Assembly: GCF_031598375.1 (NCBI RefSeq)
Contig: NZ_CP123872.1
Location: 2,972,501-3,036,500, forward strand
Direction: 5' to 3'
Origin: Temperatibacter marinus
GTDB lineage: Bacteria; Pseudomonadota; Alphaproteobacteria; Sphingomonadales; Kordiimonadaceae
Length of the DNA: 64,000 nt
Shown: positions 19,682-26,664 of the stretch, piece after piece
Numbering within the stretch: position 1 is the stretch's first letter
Layout of the letters: each line of letters opens with the position of its first letter
Translations under genes and position numbers: made by a program
Notes under the pieces: generated by a model
Told to the model about the DNA's origin: nothing
The model's input: the letters and a program-made list of their open reading frames with translations, nothing else
The model's database searches: none

Positions 19682-20077
19682 ATGGCCTTGAAACTTTCTT
19701 TAAAGCCAGATGAAAAATTAGTCATAAATGGCGCGGTTGTTGCAAATGGAGAAAGGCGGGCAACTTTGATTGTCCATAATAAAGCGTCAATCTTGCGTGA
19801 AAAAGATATCATGCAAGAGGATGAAGTCTCTACACCAGCACGTCGGATCTATTTCCCGGTTATGCTGATGTATATGGATAACAGCGCAACAAATAAATAT
19901 TATGATGAGTTTGTTCTCAGAATGACAGAATTTATGAGCGCTATTACCACTCCATCCGCGATTGAGTTGTGTGTATCAATAAGCCGAGAAGTAATGGATA
20001 GAAATTACTACAAAGCATTGATAAATTGTAAAAAGTTGATGAAGTTCGAGACGGAGAGATTGAACGGGTCAACATAG
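19682..20077 (+). CDS. flbT: Flagellar biosynthesis repressor FlbT
   Basis: A 131-residue protein of the alphaproteobacterial FlbT family, which represses flagellin translation by acting on the 5' leader of flagellin mRNA. Recognisable family features are LSLKPDEKLVINGAV at the N-terminus, the ARRIYFPVMLMYMD segment and a helical C-terminal half. The ATG at 19682 was chosen because a ggggag box is eight bases upstream; a TTG two codons earlier is too close to that box. flaF follows after 10 bp. The gene diverges from the glycosylation operon. Confidence 0.92.
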   Translation: MALKLSLKPDEKLVINGAVVANGERRATLIVHNKASILREKDIMQEDEVSTPARRIYFPVMLMYMDNSATNKYYDEFVLRMTEFMSAITTPSAIELCVSISREVMDRNYYKALINCKKLMKFETERLNGST

Positions 20078-20087
20078 GAAGCGTAAC

Positions 20088-20561
20088 ATGTCATATAATG
20101 CCTATCAGAAAGCTCAGCAAAGTACAGAGACCCATGCTGAAGTTGAATATAGACTATTTGCAACAGTGACGAGAGCCCTTATTTCTGTTGAAGAAAAAGA
20201 ACGCTATGACCCTGAATTTGTTAAAGCTCTAGATTGGAACAGAAGAATGTGGTCTACCCTTTCTTCTGATTGCGGTACAGAAGGCAACAATCTCCCTAAA
20301 GAATTGAGAGCCAGTATTATCTCCCTTGCCATATGGGTTTCTAAACATTCTTCTCACGTAGCGCGTGGCAGCGAGAGTATTACAGATCTAATCGCCATCA
20401 ATAAAACCATCATGGAAGGCTTGCAACTTCAAATCCAGAACAGTAAACCTACCAAGGCCGCAACACCAACCAACTCTGGCTACCAAACATCTCAAAGCCC
20501 ACAGTCCCAGAACCAAACAGCTAGCGCACAACCGCCTACTTTCAAGTCCACTAGTATTTAA
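20088..20561 (+). CDS. flaF: Flagellar protein FlaF with extended C-terminal tail
   Basis: A 157-residue FlaF-family protein, required in Caulobacter for flagellin synthesis and secretion as the partner of FlbT. The first 115 residues match the family (SYNAYQKAQQ, LDWNRRMWSTLSSDC, SIISLAIWVSKHS). Beyond about residue 120 the protein runs into a low-complexity tail rich in Gln, Ser, Thr and Pro that is longer than usual for FlaF. An aggaag site precedes the ATG. It forms an operon with flbT; flagellin follows 281 bp later under its own promoter. Confidence 0.9.
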   Translation: MSYNAYQKAQQSTETHAEVEYRLFATVTRALISVEEKERYDPEFVKALDWNRRMWSTLSSDCGTEGNNLPKELRASIISLAIWVSKHSSHVARGSESITDLIAINKTIMEGLQLQIQNSKPTKAATPTNSGYQTSQSPQSQNQTASAQPPTFKSTSI

Positions 20562-20739
20562 TAGGCAATATATACCCTTATGAGGCAATATTTTCCCCAT
20601 TAACGGCATAATTTACCTACTCGGCACTAGAGAACGGCGCACTTTACCACTTACCCAGCACCCCCACCTTGTCCAACCTCCCTATTTTCTTCTTTATAAA
20701 CAGTGCATTACGATTTATTGCCCTACATTATGTTAAAAC

Positions 20740-20755
20740 TGGCACAATCAATGCA
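20740..20755 (+). promoter_or_regulatory. Sigma-54 promoter of the flagellin gene
   Basis: The sequence TGGCACAATCAATGCA has a perfect -24 TGGCAC box and a -12 GC exactly ten bases after the GG. It lies 87 bp upstream of the flagellin ATG, giving a leader of about 75 nt. Flagellin genes of alphaproteobacteria are classically sigma-54 dependent. Confidence 0.82.
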
Positions 20756-20783
20756 AATGTCTAGCTGAGGCAAAAAGTGCCTT

Positions 20784-20800
20784 ATGAGCAAAATGCTCAT
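20784..20800 (+). promoter_or_regulatory. Hairpin in flagellin mRNA leader, candidate FlbT/FlaF control element
   Basis: A perfect 7-bp inverted repeat (ATGAGCA, three-base loop, TGCTCAT) lies inside the predicted flagellin 5' leader, 42 bp before the start codon. A smaller imperfect hairpin (aggca/tgcct) precedes it. FlbT is known to act on flagellin leader RNA in Caulobacter, so this is a plausible target; the binding itself is inference. Confidence 0.45.
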
Positions 20801-20842
20801 TCGTTTTAGAAGTAAACACTAATCTCAGAATGGAGATATATT

Positions 20843-21670
20843 ATGGGTTTTTCAGTAAACACCAATGCGGGCGCGTTCGCGGCCCTTCAAAACCTTTCCG
20901 GTACAAATAAAAAGCTAGAAATGACACAGACACAGATTAATACTGGTCAAAAAGTGTCATCTTCGAAAGACAATGCTGCTATCTTCGCTATCGCTCAGAA
21001 ATTGCGTAGTGACGTTGCTGGCCTTGGCGCTGTACAAGGATCACTTGACCGTGCTCTTTCTACAATTGACGTTGCGATTGCTGCTGGTGAAGCAGTATCT
21101 GACCTACTGATTGAAATGAAAGAGAAAGCTGTATCTGCGAAAGACACTGGTCTGGACAGTACAAGCCGTGCATCTTTGAACGATGACTTTACTCAGCTAC
21201 GTGATCAGATTACATCGATTGTTAGTAACGCTGAATTTAACGGTACAAACGCCGTGAAAAATGGTGGTGACGAGATCGTTGCGATTACAGATGACACAGG
21301 CTCATCTGCTATTACAATTGCTGCAGAGGATTTCTCTCTTGCCGGCTCTAAAGTAAATATCGCTGCAACTGACACAATTTCTACTCAGACAAAAGCGTCT
21401 TCAGCTGTAACCAAGCTTGAATCTTCTATTACAGATGTGAACACAGCCCTTTCTAAATTGGGTGCGGGTTCAAACCGTCTGTCTCTACAGAAAGATTTCA
21501 CAACCAAGCTCTCTGATGCGATCGAAGTTGGTATCGGTAACCTTGTGGATGCTGATATGGCTAAGACCTCTGCGAACTTGCAGTCATTGCAGGTGAAGCA
21601 GCAGTTGGGTCTTCAGGCTCTATCTATTGCAAACCAGGCTCCAGGAACAGTCTTGTCACTCTTCCGTTAA
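20843..21670 (+). CDS. Flagellin
   Basis: A 275-residue flagellin, the short alphaproteobacterial type. The N-terminal D0/D1 region (MGFSVNTNAGAFAALQNL, TGQKVSSSKDNAAIFAI) and the C-terminal region (LQALSIANQAPGTVLSLFR) are canonical. The central D2/D3 part is small and rich in Thr, Ser, Ala and Asp, offering possible O-glycosylation sites. It has a ggagatat ribosome site, a sigma-54 promoter and an intrinsic terminator. Exported by the flagellar type III system, so no signal peptide is expected. The adjacent TPR glycosyltransferase and nonulosonic acid genes suggest it is the glycosylated acceptor. Confidence 0.96.
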   Translation: MGFSVNTNAGAFAALQNLSGTNKKLEMTQTQINTGQKVSSSKDNAAIFAIAQKLRSDVAGLGAVQGSLDRALSTIDVAIAAGEAVSDLLIEMKEKAVSAKDTGLDSTSRASLNDDFTQLRDQITSIVSNAEFNGTNAVKNGGDEIVAITDDTGSSAITIAAEDFSLAGSKVNIAATDTISTQTKASSAVTKLESSITDVNTALSKLGAGSNRLSLQKDFTTKLSDAIEVGIGNLVDADMAKTSANLQSLQVKQQLGLQALSIANQAPGTVLSLFR

Positions 21671-21695
21671 TCGGTTCTCAATCTTCAAAAAGTTC

Positions 21696-21723
21696 GAAGG
21701 GCCCTTGGGCCCTTCTTTTTTTA
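21696..21723 (+). terminator. Intrinsic terminator after flagellin
   Basis: A GC-rich inverted repeat, gaagggccc at 21696-21704 and gggcccttc at 21707-21715, is followed by a run of T. It lies 25 bp past the flagellin stop. Confidence 0.9.
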
Positions 21724-21873
21724 TAGACCTGCCTAAAGAGCAAGGTATCCGAATCTTAACATCAAGGCCTAAAAAGCGCTTTATAACCATTCTAAAACAT
21801 CATGAGAATGCCCGTCAAAAGCTGCAGAAAACATAGACTTATCAGTTTTTTTTAAAAAAATTGAAAAAAGGGC

Positions 21874-21901
21874 TTGATGGGAAAAAAATATTCGCTATAA
21901 A
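21874..21901 (+). promoter_or_regulatory. Sigma-70 promoter of tRNA-Asn
   Basis: TTGATG at 21874-21879 and TATAAA at 21896-21901 are separated by 16 bp, and the tRNA begins 32 bp further on. The preceding stretch is very A/T rich, resembling an UP element. Confidence 0.6.
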
Positions 21902-21932
21902 CCCTCTCACACGGCGCAACGCGCTGCACTGA

Positions 21933-22008
21933 TCCGCCTTAGCTCAGTTGGTAGAGCAAATGACTGTTAATCATTGGGTCGCTGGTTCGAGCCCAGCAGG
22001 CGGAGCCA
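21933..22008 (+). tRNA. tRNA-Asn (GTT)
   Basis: A 76-nt cloverleaf: the acceptor stem TCCGCCT pairs with AGGCGGA, the D arm AGCTCAGTTGGTAGAGC is present, the anticodon loop CTGTTAA carries GTT for asparagine, and the T arm contains GGTTCGAGCCC. The 3' CCA is encoded. A terminator hairpin follows at 22016-22050. Confidence 0.97.
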
Positions 22009-22015
22009 ATAAAGT

Positions 22016-22050
22016 AAAGGCCTTAGCTTTAACGAGCTAGGGCCTTTTTC
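22016..22050 (+). terminator. Intrinsic terminator after tRNA-Asn
   Basis: A 13-bp stem with one G-U pair runs from aaaggccttagct (22016-22028) to agctagggccttt (22035-22047), with a six-base loop and a following T-tract. It lies 7 bp past the tRNA. Confidence 0.88.
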
Positions 22051-22156
22051 TTTTGCTCAGTCATGAAATCGATCTTAAGACGCCCCCCCCTCTCCTCATA
22101 CTTTAGTTCACACTTATTTCACATCGTTTGATTTAGAAAGGATGTGAAGGAGACAA

Positions 22157-22846
22157 ATGATGACAACTCAGACCTCAATAACAATAAAACAATCGCTGAT
22201 AGATTTAGCTTCAGTGGTTTGCGTTCTTGTCCTTATTAAACAGAGCCTCTTGCCTTACTCAATCGTTTGGGCGGGTCCAGTTTCTACCTTGAGCGCCATG
22301 ATTGTTGCAACATTTTGTCTTTACCGCCGCGGGCATACATGGGCAACCCTCGGGTTCAAATTACCCGAAAGTTGGCCGACAACACTCAAGTGGACGGTAG
22401 CCGTGATCGCCTTAATAATTGGCACTTCTGCAATTGGAGGGTCCATCGCAGATCTTTTCTTCGAAAAACTCTCTAGAGAAAATCGTTTTGGTAACCTTGC
22501 AGGGGAGTGGGGAAAGTTTGCCTTTTATTTTTTCCTTATTTGGACTCATTCGGCCTTCTTTGAAGAATTACTATTCCGAGCTTTCCTTATTAATCGACTA
22601 GAACTATCTCTTCCGCTTGGCAAATGGGCTGCCCCTGTTGCCGTTCTTATCGCAGCGATCTTTTTTGGCTATCGTCATTATTACTACCAAGGCTTAAACG
22701 GCGCCCTCACCACGGGGCTAATCGGTCTGAGCCTTGGGTTTTATTATATTCGACGAGGCCGTTTCGATATGTGGCCACTTATCATCGCTCATGGATGTAT
22801 CAATACATTGGGCTTTTTACTCAGAACTTTAGACATCGAGGACTAA
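22157..22846 (+). CDS. CPBP family intramembrane glutamic endopeptidase
   Basis: A 229-residue protein with about six transmembrane helices and the CPBP (CAAX protease/bacteriocin-processing) motifs: EELLFRAFLINRLE with the paired glutamates, FGYRHYYYQG carrying the histidine, and AHGCINTLGF near the C-terminus. Family members are membrane metal-independent proteases; bacterial substrates are mostly unknown. An aaggag site precedes two adjacent ATG codons, so the start could be 22157 or 22160. The gene stands alone after tRNA-Asn and converges on the aminopeptidase gene. Confidence 0.85.
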   Translation: MMTTQTSITIKQSLIDLASVVCVLVLIKQSLLPYSIVWAGPVSTLSAMIVATFCLYRRGHTWATLGFKLPESWPTTLKWTVAVIALIIGTSAIGGSIADLFFEKLSRENRFGNLAGEWGKFAFYFFLIWTHSAFFEELLFRAFLINRLELSLPLGKWAAPVAVLIAAIFFGYRHYYYQGLNGALTTGLIGLSLGFYYIRRGRFDMWPLIIAHGCINTLGFLLRTLDIED

Positions 22847-22869
22847 GGCAGGACTATAGACTGACAGCG

Positions 22870-22904
22870 ATTGGGCCTTACTTTGTTTCGGAGAAAGGCC
22901 CAAT
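22870..22904. terminator. Inverted repeat between convergent genes, probable terminator
   Basis: A perfect 10-bp inverted repeat, attgggcctt at 22870-22879 and aaggcccaat at 22895-22904, lies between the convergent CPBP and aminopeptidase genes. A long T-run is missing, so efficiency is uncertain. Confidence 0.5.
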
Positions 22905-22908
22905 GCTC

Positions 22909-24462
22909 TTATTGTCCCTCGTGGTAAGTCTTAATGAAAGCATTTAACAACCTAATGCCATATCCTCTTGATCCAGGTGAAGCCTTTGTGGGCGTCGCTT
23001 TATCTGCATAGGCGATCCCGGCAATATCAAGATGAGCCCACGGTGTTGTTTCGCGAACAAAAGTACCTAGAAAAGCTGCCCCAGCACTCGCACCTGGTGC
23101 TGTCGGACCTGAGTTCATTACATCAGCAACATTATTCTGAATCGCCCTAAAATGATTGTCATTCAAGGGGAGCCGCCACAGCCCGTCTCCACTGGTCTTG
23201 CTTAGCTTCAATAGTTGATGAGCCAGTGAATCATGCCGCGAGAAAAGAGCAGCATAATCACCCCCCAGCGCACGACGGGCAGACCCAGTAAGAGTTGCTA
23301 GATTAATAAGGACCACAGGATCATAAACCGTATCCGCATAATAAAGGCCATCGGCTAGCACAAGACGCCCTTCAGCATCAGTGGATCTAATTTGAATGGT
23401 TTTACCTGACATCGATTTTACGACATCTCCAGGACGCTGCGCTTTACCACTCGGCATATTTTCTGCGAGCGCAGCAATCCCAACAACATTCACTTCTGCT
23501 CCGCGGGCAGCAAGCGCATAAAGCGTGCCCATGGTGCTGGCTGCCCCTGACATGTCAAATTTCATATTCCACATATTTGGAGGATTTTTCAGGCTAAGAC
23601 CGCCAGTATCAAAAGTGATGCCTTTACCTGCGATAACAACAGGTTTGCTTCCTTTTTTGCCCCCGGCATACTCAACAATCATCATCCGTGGTGGTCGGTG
23701 ACTGCCCTGCCCTACCCCGTAGATGGCGCCCATTTGTTTCTCGAGCATTTCTTTTTCATCAATCACTTTGATACTGATGTTCTCAAGCCCATCAAAATAT
23801 TCTGTCCATCGATCAACAAAAGACTGTGGATAAATCACATTTGCTGGCTCATTAGAGATATCACGTGCCAACCAAATACCGTTGGCGACAGGATCTATTT
23901 CTGTGTTGTAAAAAGCCTGAGCCTCTTCATCCTGAGAGGAGATAATTGTCACTTTTTCTTGTGATAAATTTCGATCCTCTTCTGTGAAATATCGATCAAA
24001 ATAGTAACTGCCCAATTTTACACCCAAAGCAAATTGAGCCACAGACTCTACTGGTAAATCTGTAGCGATTTCAATATCAACCCCAAAGGACTTTATAGCC
24101 TTCTGAACCGCATTCCCGCCTATATGTTGATATCTTAAATCTGAGTGTTTTTTCTTTACACTCCCAAGCCCCATTAAAAGAATTTGTTCAACTCCCGAAC
24201 CTTTGGGCGCAGGGATAAGAAGGGTTTCCATAGCCTCCCCATTAAAACCACTCACTTGAATTGCATAAGACAAAGAACCACGGGATTTACGGTCGATAAT
24301 TTTACCAAACTTTCCTAAAACTCTATTTTCGTATACGCCGAGTACAAGTGAGGTTTGAGAGCTTATTTTGTCCTCAAAGACTATTTTGGTTTGTGCTTGC
24401 CCTCCATTTTCAAAGATGAAAATAGCAAAGACAGCAATAAGTAAAAATTTAACGACCCTCAT
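22909..24462 (-). CDS. Exported M17 leucyl aminopeptidase family protein
   Basis: A 517-residue M17 metallopeptidase removing N-terminal amino acids. The two-zinc site is visible in GKGITFDTGGLSL (Lys and Asp), KFDMSGAAS (Asp) and RSTDAEGRLVLADG (Asp, Glu and the Arg of the signature). Unlike the cytosolic PepA type, it begins with a clear signal peptide (MRVVKFLLIAVFAIFIF, then a small-residue cleavage region ending QAQ), predicting a periplasmic enzyme. I chose the ATG at 24462 because ggagg lies five bases before it; the longer frame would begin with TTG. It is a single gene with its own promoter region. Confidence 0.88.
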   Translation of the reverse strand: MRVVKFLLIAVFAIFIFENGGQAQTKIVFEDKISSQTSLVLGVYENRVLGKFGKIIDRKSRGSLSYAIQVSGFNGEAMETLLIPAPKGSGVEQILLMGLGSVKKKHSDLRYQHIGGNAVQKAIKSFGVDIEIATDLPVESVAQFALGVKLGSYYFDRYFTEEDRNLSQEKVTIISSQDEEAQAFYNTEIDPVANGIWLARDISNEPANVIYPQSFVDRWTEYFDGLENISIKVIDEKEMLEKQMGAIYGVGQGSHRPPRMMIVEYAGGKKGSKPVVIAGKGITFDTGGLSLKNPPNMWNMKFDMSGAASTMGTLYALAARGAEVNVVGIAALAENMPSGKAQRPGDVVKSMSGKTIQIRSTDAEGRLVLADGLYYADTVYDPVVLINLATLTGSARRALGGDYAALFSRHDSLAHQLLKLSKTSGDGLWRLPLNDNHFRAIQNNVADVMNSGPTAPGASAGAAFLGTFVRETTPWAHLDIAGIAYADKATPTKASPGSRGYGIRLLNAFIKTYHEGQ

Positions 24463-24631
24463 AAAGACCTCCAATTGTTTTCATACTCATAAAATATTCT
24501 TATGACTAGCAAATACAAGTTAAGAATAATTCATATCGTTATGGGAGAGATTTTCGCATATTGATGAAAGATAGTATGAAACTAAAAATTTTCTCCAAAG
24601 ATCATGAATTTGGCTAAAATTCTTCTTGTAT

Positions 24632-24661
24632 TTGACACATTTTGGTCTAAAGCTCTATTCA
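24632..24661 (+). promoter_or_regulatory. Candidate sigma-70 promoter for the ompA-like gene
   Basis: TTGACA at 24632-24637 and TATTCA at 24656-24661 are separated by 18 bp. Transcription would begin just before the structured element at 24666. This is the clearest promoter-like sequence in the 300-bp gap 24463-24762; the leftward aminopeptidase promoter could not be picked out. Confidence 0.45.
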
Positions 24662-24665
24662 ATTC

Positions 24666-24718
24666 AAAAAGCCTGTACCTTGCAGAATACCAGTATTTTG
24701 CAGGAGAAAAGGCTTTTT
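24666..24718 (+). ncRNA. Structured leader RNA or small RNA upstream of ompA-like gene
   Basis: Two nested stems are visible. The outer stem aaaaagcc (24666-24673) pairs with ggcttttt (24711-24718). The inner stem of about 11-12 bp (24679-24690 with 24693-24704) has two G-U pairs. The outer stem ends in five T's, so the element could terminate a short RNA, attenuate the ompA transcript, or stabilise its leader. No known riboswitch family was recognised. Confidence 0.4.
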
Positions 24719-24762
24719 AAAATATTTGTAAATTTCTAGACGAAAGACTAAGGGGATATCCT

Positions 24763-25899
24763 ATGCGTCGTACATTCATTAGCCTGCTCACAGCTTCATG
24801 TCTTGTGAGCCCTGTCGTTCTTGCGGATGATAAAGAAAATTTTTATGTAGGTGGAAGCATTAACTGGCTTCTCGACAATACAAACCACTACGGCCTTACC
24901 GGCGGCGAAAAGCTCAGCTATACAGAATCAGATAATGGTTTAGATTTCAGTGTTTTTGCCGGACAGCGCTTCAACAAAATTAAAGCAGAACTTGAATATT
25001 TTCATATTAGTCACGGTACAGACTTAATTCGCCTAAAGGGCCCTGCTATTGCTGCTGCGTTTAATGGCCTTGCGGTTGGGAACAACACAATCACAGGCGA
25101 TGCTACCACAAATGCGTTGATGGTGAATGTTTGGTATGAACTGGCGGAAAGTGGGTCTTTATCTTTTGACGTGGGCGCAGGTTTTGGTGTTGCGAAAACA
25201 AACTTAAATACTCTTGGCACATCTGCTGGGATATTTGCTGACAGCGCTGACTGGACGACAGCATACCAAATGCTTGCTAAAGTAAATTATGACCTGTCAG
25301 ACTCAGTCGATATGTTTGTCGGCTATCGATATCATAAAACAAATTCATCCGATCAAGTCAGTTCTAATAATACGAGTTTTCTAGCAAAAGCGACAAACCA
25401 TTATTTAATGGCTGGCTTAACTTATAACTTTGGCATGAAGACAAAGAAAACAGTTGCAGAGCCTGTTGTTGCTCCGACGCCAGCGCCTGAGCCAAAGCCT
25501 GTTGTAGAAAAAGTTGTAACCAAGCCTGTTGCAGCAAAGCCTTTGCCCAAACCTGCCCTTCCAGCGACGAAAGAGTTTATTGTATTCTTTGATTTTGATC
25601 AGGCAACCATTACAGAAACTGCTGCTGCTATTTTAAGAGAAGCAAAGTTGGCTTTCGAAAAATATGAATTTGTTTCGATCAAAACAACCGGCCATACAGA
25701 TTCACGAGGCAGCAATGCATACAATAATCGCCTCGCCTTAAAAAGAGTTCGCGCCGTCCAAGCTGCTCTTGTCGAGATGGGTATTCAATCGAATGATATA
25801 GAAATAGATGCCAAAGGCGAAGCAGACCTGTTAGTCAATACAGGCGATAATGTTCGGGAAGCTCAAAACCGCCGTGTGGAGATTACATTGAAGAGATAA
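24763..25899 (+). CDS. OmpA family outer membrane protein
   Basis: A 378-residue outer membrane protein. A signal peptide (about residues 1-21, ending VVLADD) precedes an N-terminal eight-stranded beta-barrel (about 25-225, with YHKTNSSDQV and ending in YNFGMK). A Pro/Ala/Val/Lys linker follows (about 228-268). The C-terminal OmpA domain binds peptidoglycan (IVFFDFDQATIT, TTGHTDSRGSNAYN, NRRVEITLKR). The aspartate and arginine expected to hold diaminopimelate are present. An aagggg box precedes the ATG. A terminator follows, so the gene is monocistronic. Confidence 0.93.
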   Translation: MRRTFISLLTASCLVSPVVLADDKENFYVGGSINWLLDNTNHYGLTGGEKLSYTESDNGLDFSVFAGQRFNKIKAELEYFHISHGTDLIRLKGPAIAAAFNGLAVGNNTITGDATTNALMVNVWYELAESGSLSFDVGAGFGVAKTNLNTLGTSAGIFADSADWTTAYQMLAKVNYDLSDSVDMFVGYRYHKTNSSDQVSSNNTSFLAKATNHYLMAGLTYNFGMKTKKTVAEPVVAPTPAPEPKPVVEKVVTKPVAAKPLPKPALPATKEFIVFFDFDQATITETAAAILREAKLAFEKYEFVSIKTTGHTDSRGSNAYNNRLALKRVRAVQAALVEMGIQSNDIEIDAKGEADLLVNTGDNVREAQNRRVEITLKR

Positions 25900-25928
25900 T
25901 AATTACTTTATTACTCTTACTCATTAAA

Positions 25929-25959
25929 AGGCCAGAGTTATTGCTCTGGTCTTTTTTTA
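25929..25959 (+). terminator. Intrinsic terminator after ompA-like gene
   Basis: The hairpin gccagag/ctctggt at about 25931-25950 has a six-base loop and is followed by eight T's. It also separates the gene from the convergent small exported protein. Confidence 0.88.
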
Positions 25960-25965
25960 TGATTG

Positions 25966-26448
25966 TTACTTTTGGCCGAACAGCATAGCGTGTGCAGGTT
26001 GTTCACAGAGCTGTTTCGGAATTTTATAATGCACTGGCAAAACCGTGATCACAGGTAAGGGGTCCTTCATAGAAAGAGCCATTTCGCCAGCAACTTTCAT
26101 TTTTCCGCAAAAGTCTGATTGCCGCACACTCTCAAGCGAGACTTTATTTGCAATGGATGTCAGATATGCTGTCACGGATAACTTCTCATCGCGTTGGAGG
26201 TAAGTGGATAATATCCGCTCGCTTTCCTGCAGTTCTAGTCTATTATTTTTTACAAAATCATTATAGATCTGTGGCAATACGCCCCCATAACCTCTCCGAC
26301 ACTGTAACGCAGCAACCATCATTTGAGTTTGTATAAACCTTTTCTGGTCGGCCTTCATTTCGGTCTCAGTAATACACTGAGCCAGTGCACCAGTTGAAAT
26401 GCTTATAATTCCTGAGAAAAGAAACAAAATAGCTCTAGTATTTTCCAT
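25966..26448 (-). CDS. Small exported protein of unknown function
   Basis: A 160-residue protein with a signal peptide (MENTRAILFLFSGIISIS, then a GALAQ cleavage site). The mature part is mostly helical with about four cysteines (in AQCITETE, LQCRRGYG, DFCGKMK and QLCEQPAH), which could form two disulfides in the periplasm. I recognise no family. The ATG at 26448 was chosen because aggagg lies at ideal spacing; the frame extends seven codons further upstream. It is convergent with the ompA-like gene and stands alone. Function unknown. Confidence 0.7.
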   Translation of the reverse strand: MENTRAILFLFSGIISISTGALAQCITETEMKADQKRFIQTQMMVAALQCRRGYGGVLPQIYNDFVKNNRLELQESERILSTYLQRDEKLSVTAYLTSIANKVSLESVRQSDFCGKMKVAGEMALSMKDPLPVITVLPVHYKIPKQLCEQPAHAMLFGQK

Positions 26449-26664
26449 GATAGCCTCCTGAACACTCACTAATTTTCATGGCTATTTTGCGGTCCATTTT
26501 GAGGAAGTAAATGAATTGGTAAAATGTATAAAAATGCTTTAATTACAATATATTAAAATCTAGATAAAATTCTAATTTCCTTCTCTGAATCCATTACACT
26601 CTTTCCTTTTATCCCGCTTTCCTTTAGGGTGTGTCCCAGTCAAAAAAATCTATGGGAGGGTTTC

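Noticed and set aside
21627-21836. 69-residue ORF overlapping the flagellin end
   Set aside because: Runs through the flagellin stop and the terminator, in another frame; a shadow.
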